DNA of 64,000 bases, taken from assembly GCF_002262875.1 (NCBI RefSeq), contig NZ_NKYE01000011.1:62001-126000 (forward strand). Direction: 5' to 3'. The stretch's first letter is position 1; every line of letters starts with the position of its first letter. This DNA comes from Amycolatopsis antarctica. Its GTDB lineage: Bacteria > Actinomycetota > Actinomycetes > Mycobacteriales > Pseudonocardiaceae. Below, piece by piece: positions 53,287-60,583 of this stretch. A model generated the notes under the pieces. The model ran no database searches, was not told the DNA's origin, and saw nothing but the letters and a program-made list of their open reading frames with translations. The translations under genes and the position numbers were made by a program.

Positions 53287-56200
53287 CCGCCCGCCTTGAG
53301 ATCCAGGACATCTATCCGCTCTCCCCCACCCAGCACGGGTTGTTGTTCCACACCCTGGCCGAACCGGGCACCAGCGCCTACGTCGAACAGGTCCGGCTCA
53401 GCCTGCGCGGCCCGCTGGACGTGTCCGCGTTCCGCCGCGCGTGGGCGGAGGTCCTCGGCCGGCACGACGCGCTGCGGACGGGCTTCGTCTGGCAGCGCCT
53501 CGCGGAGCCGGTGCAGGTGGTGGTGCCCTCGGCCGCGCCGCCGCGGTGGCATCTCGCCGACTGGCGCGACCAGTCCGCCGAGGAGCAGGAGCACCGTCTC
53601 GGCCGGTACCTCGCCGAGGACCGCGCGCGCGGTTTCGCCCTGACCGTCCCGCCGCTGACTCGCTTCGCCCTGTTCCGCCTCGGTGAGCAGGAGTACCGCT
53701 TCCTGTGGACGGCGCATCACCTCGTCGTCGACGGGTGGAGTTTCGCCGTGGTACTGCGCGAGGTGCTGGCGCTGTACCGCGCGGCGGTGGCGGACCGGGA
53801 TCCGGCGCTGCCGCCCGCGCCGTCCTTCCGTGACCACGTGGCCTGGCTCGGTACCCACGATCTCGCCGACGCCGAGAAGTACTGGCGGGAGGTGCTGTCC
53901 GGGCGGGCGGCCCCGACCCCGCTGCGGGTCGCCCGGCCGTCCTGGGACGGGCCCGCGGCCGAGGCCTTCGCGGAACGCCGGATCGAGCTGACCGCAGGGC
54001 GGACGTCCGCGCTCGGCGAGTTCGCCCGGCGCGAGCACGTCACGGTGAACACGGTGGTCCAGGGTTGCTGGGCGGCATTGCTGTCGGTGTACGGCGGCGA
54101 CCGCGACGTGGTGTTCGGCGCGACCGTCTCCGGCAGGCCCGCCGAGGAGGAGGGTGCCGCGGCGGCGGTGGGGCCGTACATCAACACCCTGCCGGTCCGG
54201 GTGCGCACCGGTGGTGCCGAGCCGGTACCGCGCTGGCTGCGGGCGCTGCAGGACGAGCAGGCGGTGGCCCGCCAGTTCGACTACACGCCGCTCGCCCGCA
54301 TCCAGGCGTGCAGCGACACCCCGCCGGGGACCCCGCTGTTCGAGACGCTGATCGGCTTCGAGAACTATCCGGTCGACGACGATCTGTTCACCGGTTCCGG
54401 AGATCCCGGCGACGTGGCCGCCGGATTCGCCGGAAGCTGGTCGTCCTCGCACTACCCGCTGACCCTGCTGGTGGAGCCAGGGGAACGGCTCGGGCTGCAC
54501 GCGATGCACGACCGCAGGCGCCTGGACGACGCCACCGCCGAGGCGATGCTGGACGGACTCGCCACACTGCTCGACCGGGTCGTCGCCGATCCGGCGCTGC
54601 CGGTGTCCGCGCTGACGCCGGTGGACGACGCTCGCCGCCGGGAGCTGCGCGCACAGCCCGCGGTCACCGCCGAGGTGCCGGAGACGACGCTGACCGCGCT
54701 CTTCGACGCACAGGTCGCCCGCGCGCCGGAGTCGGTCGCGATCCTCGCCGGTGAGGAGACGATCAGCTACGGCGAGCTCGCCCGGCGTGCCGATCGGGTC
54801 GCCGGCCGGCTGGTGGCGGCCGGGTGCTCGCCGGGATCGGTGGTCGGGGTGTGCGCCGGACGTTCCGCCGATCTGGTGGTGGGTGTGCTCGCGGTGCTGA
54901 AGGCGGGCGGGGCGTACCTGCCGCTGGATCCGGTGAATCCCGCCGCGCGGCTGGCCGGCCTGCTGGCGGATGCCGGTGCGATCGCCGTGCTGGTGCAGGA
55001 GGACCTGGCGGGCCTGGTGCCAGGGGACGTCCCGGCGGTGCCACTCGACGCGGGTGCCGGCGCTCCGGAGGCGGGGCCGGTTCCGGTGCCAGCGGGACCG
55101 GACGATCTGGCCTACGTCATGTACACCTCCGGCTCCACCGGGCGGCCGAAGGGCGTGGAGGTGCGCCACCGTCAGGTGGTCTCGCTGTTCGCGGCCACGG
55201 CCGAGTGGGCGGCGTTCGACCAGTACGACACCTGGACGCTGTTCCACTCGTTCGCCTTCGACTTCTCGGTGTGGGAACTGTTCGGCGCCCTGCTGCACGG
55301 CGGCAGGCTGGTGATCGTGCCGCTGGAGGTCGGCCGGTCGCCGGAGAGGTTCGCCGCCCTGCTGCACCGGCACGAGGTGACCGTGCTGAACCAGACGCCC
55401 TCGGCGTTCCGCGCGCTCTGCCAGGCGGTCGAGGACGCCGACGGACTGGATCACCGGTTGCGGCTCGTCGTGTTCGGCGGGGAGGCGCTGGATCCGGCGT
55501 CTCTGCGCCGGTGGTTCGACCGCTTCGGCGACCGGGATCCGGTGCTGGTCAACATGTACGGGATCACCGAGACCACGGTGCACGTCACCTGGCACGTGCT
55601 GACCGAGGCCGACAGCGTGCGGGGGTCCGGCACCAGCCCGATCGGGCGTCCGCTGGCGAACACGAGGGTGCACCTGCTCGACGTGCACGGCGAACCGGTA
55701 CCCGACGGTGTGGCCGGCGAGATCCACGTCGGTGGCGCCGGGCTCGCCCTCGGCTACCGCGGACGTCCGGACCTGACCGCGCAGCGGTTCGTCCCGGACC
55801 ACCTCTCCGGTGTGCCCGACGCGTTGCTCTACCGATCCGGGGACCTGGCCCGGCGCGGACCGGACGGGGTCCTGCAGTTCGCCGGGCGGGTGGACGACCA
55901 GGTGAAGGTCCGCGGGTTCCGGATCGAGCTGGCCGAAATCGAGGCCGCCATCGCCGCCCATCCCGGGGTGCGCGAGGCCGTGGTCGCCGTGCGCGACGGC
56001 GAGCGGCTGGTGGCCTACGTCGTCCCGGACGAGCGGACCGCGACGGCGGCGCGACGGCTGACCCGGCCGCGGGCCACCGAGCACGAGACCGTGGACCTGC
56101 CCGGCGGTTCGACCGTGTTCACGCTGAACCGGTCGGAGACCGACTTCATGGCGCAGGAGATCTTCACCGACGAGGTCTACCTGCAGGGCGATGTCCGCCT

Positions 56201-57314
56201 GCCGGACGGCGCGGTGATCCTCGACGTCGGCGCGAACATCGGCATGTTCGGCGTGTTCGCCGCCGGTGTGTGCCGCGACCCGCGCGTGTTCGCGTTCGAG
56301 CCGATGCCGCCTGCCAACGAGGTGCTACGGCTCAATTTCGAGCTGCACGGCATCGACGGGCAGGTCCTGCCGTACGCGCTGGGTGCCGAGGAGTCGACGG
56401 CGACGTTCTCGTACTACCCGTACGCCTCCGTGCTGTCCGGCAGGTTCGCCGATCCGGCGGACGAGAGCCGGGTGGTGAAGTCGTTCCTGGTCGGGCAGAT
56501 CGAGTCGCAGGGCGTCGACATCGGCGAGGACGTCATCGACGAGCTGCTGGCCGAACGCCTGCGCACCGAGGACTACGAGTGCCGGGTCCGCCGCCTCGGC
56601 GATGTGCTGCGCGAGCACGACCTGGACCGGGTCGACCTGCTGAAGATCGACGTGGAGAAGAGCGAGCTGGAGGTGCTCGCCGGGCTCGATGCGGAGGACT
56701 TCGCGCGGATCGCGCAGGTGGTCGTGGAGGTGCACGATCGCGACGGCAGGCTCGGCGAGGTCGTGCAGGTGCTGGAGAGCCACCGTTACCGGGTTCGGGT
56801 CCTGCGTGATCCGCAACTGGTGGAGACCGGGCTGTACAACGTGTACGCGACCAGGGACGGCGTCGTGGCGGCCGCGGAACCGCCGGAGCCGCGTTGGCGG
56901 GGCACCGCCGCACTGGTCGCCGATCTGCGTGCGACGGCCGGTGAGACGCTGCCGGAGTACATGCTCCCGGCGAGCTGGACGATGCTGGACGCGATCCCGC
57001 TGACCGCGAGCGGGAAACAGGACCGCGGGGCGCTGCCCGCACCGGACAGCACCCGGCCCGAGCTGGCGGGCGCGTTCGTCGCCCCGCGCGACGGCACGGA
57101 ACAGCGGCTGGCCGCCATCTGGCAGGAGGTGCTTGGAGTGGACCGGATCGGTGTCACCGACGGCTTCTTCGCCCTCGGTGGCCATTCGCTGCTGGTGACT
57201 CAGCTCGTGACGCGGATGCGTGCCGAGCTAGGTGTGCAGGTGCCGCTGCACGCCGTGTTCGACGCGCCGACGGTGGCCGGGATGGCCGCGGTGATCGGCG
57301 AACTCGGCGGCTGA
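53283..57314 (+). CDS. NRPS: C-A(Thr)-[FkbM methyltransferase]-PCP
   Basis: A 1343-residue single module. The condensation domain (1-430) has HHLVVDG near 145. The adenylation domain starts near 470 (YTSGSTGRPKGVEVRH); its specificity residues read D-F-W-N-V-G-M-V-H-K, one conservative change from the threonine code. Between motifs A8 (GFRIELAEIEAAI) and A10 (LTASGKQDRGALP, near 1246) lies a 260-residue methyltransferase insert (about 930-1190) with VILDVGANIGMFGVFA and VDLLKIDVEKSELEVL. These are FkbM-family motifs, not the usual N-MT type. PCP Ser is in LGGHSLLV near 1301. No TE, reductase or terminal C domain follows. FkbM members are mostly O-methyltransferases, so O-methyl-threonine is possible. 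Confidence 0.92.
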   Translation: MTARLEIQDIYPLSPTQHGLLFHTLAEPGTSAYVEQVRLSLRGPLDVSAFRRAWAEVLGRHDALRTGFVWQRLAEPVQVVVPSAAPPRWHLADWRDQSAEEQEHRLGRYLAEDRARGFALTVPPLTRFALFRLGEQEYRFLWTAHHLVVDGWSFAVVLREVLALYRAAVADRDPALPPAPSFRDHVAWLGTHDLADAEKYWREVLSGRAAPTPLRVARPSWDGPAAEAFAERRIELTAGRTSALGEFARREHVTVNTVVQGCWAALLSVYGGDRDVVFGATVSGRPAEEEGAAAAVGPYINTLPVRVRTGGAEPVPRWLRALQDEQAVARQFDYTPLARIQACSDTPPGTPLFETLIGFENYPVDDDLFTGSGDPGDVAAGFAGSWSSSHYPLTLLVEPGERLGLHAMHDRRRLDDATAEAMLDGLATLLDRVVADPALPVSALTPVDDARRRELRAQPAVTAEVPETTLTALFDAQVARAPESVAILAGEETISYGELARRADRVAGRLVAAGCSPGSVVGVCAGRSADLVVGVLAVLKAGGAYLPLDPVNPAARLAGLLADAGAIAVLVQEDLAGLVPGDVPAVPLDAGAGAPEAGPVPVPAGPDDLAYVMYTSGSTGRPKGVEVRHRQVVSLFAATAEWAAFDQYDTWTLFHSFAFDFSVWELFGALLHGGRLVIVPLEVGRSPERFAALLHRHEVTVLNQTPSAFRALCQAVEDADGLDHRLRLVVFGGEALDPASLRRWFDRFGDRDPVLVNMYGITETTVHVTWHVLTEADSVRGSGTSPIGRPLANTRVHLLDVHGEPVPDGVAGEIHVGGAGLALGYRGRPDLTAQRFVPDHLSGVPDALLYRSGDLARRGPDGVLQFAGRVDDQVKVRGFRIELAEIEAAIAAHPGVREAVVAVRDGERLVAYVVPDERTATAARRLTRPRATEHETVDLPGGSTVFTLNRSETDFMAQEIFTDEVYLQGDVRLPDGAVILDVGANIGMFGVFAAGVCRDPRVFAFEPMPPANEVLRLNFELHGIDGQVLPYALGAEESTATFSYYPYASVLSGRFADPADESRVVKSFLVGQIESQGVDIGEDVIDELLAERLRTEDYECRVRRLGDVLREHDLDRVDLLKIDVEKSELEVLAGLDAEDFARIAQVVVEVHDRDGRLGEVVQVLESHRYRVRVLRDPQLVETGLYNVYATRDGVVAAAEPPEPRWRGTAALVADLRATAGETLPEYMLPASWTMLDAIPLTASGKQDRGALPAPDSTRPELAGAFVAPRDGTEQRLAAIWQEVLGVDRIGVTDGFFALGGHSLLVTQLVTRMRAELGVQVPLHAVFDAPTVAGMAAVIGELGG

Positions 57315-58001
57315 CGGCCCGCCGGGTTCGAAGCCGTGCCGGAACGCGTAGGCGACCGCCTGTGCCCTGCTGCGGAGTCCGAGTTTTCCGAGCAGGTGGT
57401 GGATGTGCGAGCGGACGGTGGCCTCGGTGACGGTGAGGTTCCTGGCGATCTCCGCGCTGCTGTCGCCGCGGGCGAGCAGGTGCAGCACCTCCCGTTCGCG
57501 CCGGCTCAGGTCCACCGTCGCCGGCTGCGGGCCGGCAGCCGGCCTGCGTCCGAGGTGCGCGTCGATCAGCGCGGTGACTCCGCACGGGCACAGCACACCG
57601 CCGCCGTCGGCGACGACCCGGACGGCGCGGACCAGTTCGGCCGGGTCGGTGCCGGGCCCGAGGAAGGCCTGCGCCCCGGCCTCCACGGCGGCCACCACGG
57701 TTTCCTGGTCGTGGTCCTGCCCGAGCGCGACGATCCTCGGCGCCTCCCGGGTCGCCCGGAGGGTGCGGATGGTGTCCAGCCCGGCACGCAGTCCGGTCAC
57801 CGGCAGGCCGAGGACGACGACGTCGGCGCCGGGGGTTCCGGGGCGGGTGCCCGAGCCGACCACCTTGATGCCGGGCGCCGCGGTGAGTGCGGCACGCAGC
57901 CGGGAGCGGGTGCCGGTGTCCGGATGGTGCAGGCGAAGCCGGATCGGCCCGCCGGGCCCGGCCTGCACGGCGGCCCGGTTGTGCGACGCACTCTCCGGCA
58001 C
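57228..58001 (-). CDS. LuxR/NarL-type regulator with atypical receiver domain
   Basis: A 257-residue regulator. The C-terminal LuxR helix-turn-helix is clear: LSRREREVLHLLARGDSSAE, then IARNLTVTEATVRSHIHHLL. The N-terminal 120 residues follow the receiver fold, but the strand that should end in the phosphorylated Asp reads VVVLGLPV, so phosphorylation is unlikely. I chose the GTG at 58001 (VPESASHN). The last 29 codons overlap the 3' end of the threonine NRPS gene on the other strand by 87 bp. It is the pathway-specific regulator candidate. Confidence 0.82.
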   Translation of the reverse strand: MPESASHNRAAVQAGPGGPIRLRLHHPDTGTRSRLRAALTAAPGIKVVGSGTRPGTPGADVVVLGLPVTGLRAGLDTIRTLRATREAPRIVALGQDHDQETVVAAVEAGAQAFLGPGTDPAELVRAVRVVADGGGVLCPCGVTALIDAHLGRRPAAGPQPATVDLSRREREVLHLLARGDSSAEIARNLTVTEATVRSHIHHLLGKLGLRSRAQAVAYAFRHGFEPGGPSAAEFADHRGHPGHRRRVEHGVQRHLHT

Positions 58002-58166
58002 GCTGCCTGTCCCCCATCGATGCCGACGCTGCCCCTCGGCGAGCGCGAGTGACGCCGCCGGAACTGACCGTCGCCGATGGTACCGAGTCCACACCCAGGC
58101 GTCACCGTGACGGGGGAAGCGTCGGCGTCACGCCATGACTGATCGTCACACTCCGTCGACGACGCT

Positions 58167-59249
58167 TCAGGTTCGGCAGATGAACAGGCAGTTCTGCGGA
58201 CGCGGCGAGTCGACCACCTCGACCTCGTCGAACCCGGCCTCGCCGAGCATCCGGCAGGCCGTCTCGGTACCCCACATGGCGCCGAGCGCGGCTCCACCCT
58301 CGGCCAGTGAGGTGGTGGTGCAGTACATCAGGCTGATGGCGTAGCACAGGGCGGCGAACGGGTTGCCGATGTTGTTCTCCAGGTGGCTGGAGAACTTGGC
58401 GTCCACCATCACGAAGACGCCGCCGGGCGCCAGCGCGGCGCGGACGCGCCGCAGCACCTCCGCGGGCGAGTGCTGGTCGTGCACCGCGTCGAAGGCCAGG
58501 ATCACGTCGAACGGCGGCGTGGGCGCGAGCGCGGCGGCGTCGGCCACCACGAACGACGCGTTGTCCAGGCCGAGACCGGCGCGTTCGGCCTCGGCGGTGG
58601 CGATCCCGCGCTCGTCGATGTCGAGGCCGGTGAACTCCGACGCCGGGAACGCCCGCGCCGCGACCGTCACCGCGTGCCCGGTGCCGCAACCGAGGTCCAG
58701 TACCCGCACCCCCTCGCCGAGCCGGTCGACCAGGCCCGGCACGGCGGCGAGGAACCCGTCCACGAGCTGTTCGTCGTAGATGCGCCGCCAGTTGTCCCCC
58801 GCGGTCGCTCCCACCGCGTCGAAGTGCGGCGCGAAGCCGGCGTGCGGCACCCCGCCGCCGGTGCTGAACGACCGTTCGAGCTCCGGCAGCGCCCCGGCGA
58901 ACGCCCGCAGCATGGAGGCCATCGGTGCCGCGTTCGCCGCCCCGGTGCCGGTGAGGAAACAGGCGTGCTCGGGCGGCAGCGTGTAGCGGGCGCTCGCGGT
59001 CTCGTACTCGAGGAAGCCGCCGGTGACCATGGCGCCGAGCCACTCCCGCACGTACCGCTCCTGCAGGCCCGCACGGTCCGCGAGTTCGGCGCTGGTCGCC
59101 GGGCCGGTGGCGGCGGCCTCGAAGAGCCCGGTCCGGTAGCCGACGCTGACCAGCATGCTCAGCGCGCCGCCGGTGAGCGTCGAGACCAGGTGCGCACCGA
59201 ATGCCGCGCGGCGGTCGTCATCCATTCCGGTGTCCATCCCGGTGTCCAT
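58167..59249 (-). CDS. SAM-dependent methyltransferase with winged-helix N-domain
   Basis: A 360-residue protein. Residues 10-90 form a winged-helix dimerisation domain (LFEAAATGPATSAELADRAG). The class I methyltransferase core has RVLDLGCGTGHAVTVAARAF, FTGLDIDERGIATAEAE and FDVILAFDAVHDQHSP. It resembles Rv2258c-type enzymes and plant-like small-molecule O-methyltransferases. The ATG at 59249 follows GGGGGA; its first codons repeat MDTGMDTGMD. It lies 78 bp after the MFS gene in the same direction. It probably tailors the cluster product. Confidence 0.87.
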   Translation of the reverse strand: MDTGMDTGMDDDRRAAFGAHLVSTLTGGALSMLVSVGYRTGLFEAAATGPATSAELADRAGLQERYVREWLGAMVTGGFLEYETASARYTLPPEHACFLTGTGAANAAPMASMLRAFAGALPELERSFSTGGGVPHAGFAPHFDAVGATAGDNWRRIYDEQLVDGFLAAVPGLVDRLGEGVRVLDLGCGTGHAVTVAARAFPASEFTGLDIDERGIATAEAERAGLGLDNASFVVADAAALAPTPPFDVILAFDAVHDQHSPAEVLRRVRAALAPGGVFVMVDAKFSSHLENNIGNPFAALCYAISLMYCTTTSLAEGGAALGAMWGTETACRMLGEAGFDEVEVVDSPRPQNCLFICRT

Positions 59250-59327
59250 GGCAGTCCCCCAAGCCGGGCGAGCCGGCACAGACGGCGGTCGCCCGCCGGG
59301 GACGATCCCGGCGGCGTGCCCGCGAAC

Positions 59328-60500
59328 CTACCGCGCGCCGCGGGCGGCCCGTGCCCCGGCCGATCGCGCCGCCGCCGCGCCAGGAACGATCAGCAGCGCC
59401 ACGGCCGCGACCACGCCCATAGCCACGGCCAGACCGGACAGGGCCCCGACGCCTCCGATCAGCGGCGGTCCCCCGAGCAGTCCCGCGTAGGCCACGGTGG
59501 TGACGAACCCGAGTTCCCGCTCACCGCCGGTACCGTTGCCGTCCCTGCCCGCGGCACCGGCGAGGTCCATCGCGAGCGGGAAGCAGAACGCGAGCCCGAT
59601 CCCGGCGACGGCGAATCCGGCGAACGCGGCGGCTCCCGCGGGAACCACCGCCGCGAACAGCAGGCCGCAGGCGGCGAGGGTGCCGCTCATCCCCAGCAGC
59701 CGGTACGGCCCGAAGCGGCGCTGCGCGCGTTCACCGGTCAGCCGGGTGACGGCGATGGCCACCGTGAACGTCGAGTAGGCGGCCGCGGCCGTGGCATCGT
59801 CAAGTTCTCGTTCGCGCACCAGGAACAGTGCGGACCATTCCGCGCACGCTCCCTCGGCGACCGCCGCGCAGAGCGCGATCCCCGCCAGGATCCACACCCG
59901 GCCGTTGCCCATCACCCTCCGGAAGCCCTCGTTCCGCGGCTGTCCCGTCCCGTCCCGCGCGGCGGGGATGGCTCGCGCGGTCACAACCACGGCCACCAGC
60001 CCACCCACTCCGGCGGCACAGAACTGGGCCGCCGGCGGAACCGACGCCGCGGCGGCGCCCGCGGCGCCCAGCGAACCGGCGAGCCCGCCGAAACTGAAGC
60101 CGGCGTGGAAGACCGGCATCAGCGGCCGGCCCAGCGCGTGCACCACGGTCACGGCGGCGACGTTCATCGCGACGTCCACCGCGCCCATCAGCCCGCCCAG
60201 CGCTGCCAGTGCCAGCCCCAGCGTGCCCACCGAGCTCGCCAGGCCCAGCACCGGCAGCAGCAGGCAGGCGCTCGCCAGGCACCCGCTGAGCACGGGACGG
60301 GGGCCCCACCGAGCACACGCTCGCGCCGAAGGGGAGGCGGTGACGATCATGGCGACGCTCGGCCCGAGCAGCACGAGACCGAGCCCCGCTGTCCCCGCAC
60401 CCACCTGGTCCGCCAGTGCGGGTACCCGTGCCGCCCAGGATCCGTAGAGGGCACCGTTCACCACGAAGGCGACCGTCACGGCGGCACGCGCTGAGATCAC
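59328..60500 (-). CDS. MFS transporter
   Basis: A 390-residue polytopic membrane protein with about 12 helices. Visible parts are VNGALYGSWAARVPALADQV, the loop-2/3 signature region ARACARWGPRPVLSG, MGAVDVAMNVAAVTV and the second-half start VWILAGIALCAAVAEG. It resembles YbjJ/FucP-type MFS permeases. The GTG start has a good AAGGAG site. It heads a leftward unit with the methyltransferase and regulator genes and likely exports the cluster product. Its promoter region contains two palindromes. Confidence 0.88.
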   Translation of the reverse strand: MISARAAVTVAFVVNGALYGSWAARVPALADQVGAGTAGLGLVLLGPSVAMIVTASPSARACARWGPRPVLSGCLASACLLLPVLGLASSVGTLGLALAALGGLMGAVDVAMNVAAVTVVHALGRPLMPVFHAGFSFGGLAGSLGAAGAAAASVPPAAQFCAAGVGGLVAVVVTARAIPAARDGTGQPRNEGFRRVMGNGRVWILAGIALCAAVAEGACAEWSALFLVRERELDDATAAAAYSTFTVAIAVTRLTGERAQRRFGPYRLLGMSGTLAACGLLFAAVVPAGAAAFAGFAVAGIGLAFCFPLAMDLAGAAGRDGNGTGGERELGFVTTVAYAGLLGGPPLIGGVGALSGLAVAMGVVAAVALLIVPGAAAARSAGARAARGAR

Positions 60501-60523
60501 CCGAACTCCTTCTTGCGCGGATA

Positions 60524-60543
60524 CTAATGGGACGTAACATTAG
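60524..60543. promoter_or_regulatory. Palindrome CTAATG-N8-CATTAG
   Basis: Six-base perfect arms with an 8-base spacer lie in the 83-bp divergent region between the MFS and glycosyltransferase genes. Size and AT-rich arms suit a TetR- or MarR-type operator. No such regulator is in the window. Confidence 0.5.
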
Positions 60544-60557
60544 CCCCCCGACGACAG

Positions 60558-60582
60558 CGGCGATAACCTACCGTTATCGCCG
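60558..60582. promoter_or_regulatory. Palindrome CGGCGATAAC-N5-GTTATCGCCG at the glycosyltransferase start
   Basis: Perfect 10-bp arms with a 5-base spacer end one base before the chosen ATG of the glycosyltransferase gene. It may be an operator, or an RNA hairpin that hides the start, since no Shine-Dalgarno is visible. Confidence 0.6.
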
Positions 60583-60583
60583 G

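Noticed and set aside
53283..57314. Reading the terminal NRPS A domain as serine- or glycine-specific.
   Set aside because: The specificity residues D-F-W-N-V-G-M-V-H-K differ from the threonine code at only one conservative position and are far from the serine code.
57228..58001. A two-component system with a histidine kinase partner.
   Set aside because: No kinase gene is nearby and the receiver lacks its acceptor Asp, so a phosphorelay is unlikely.
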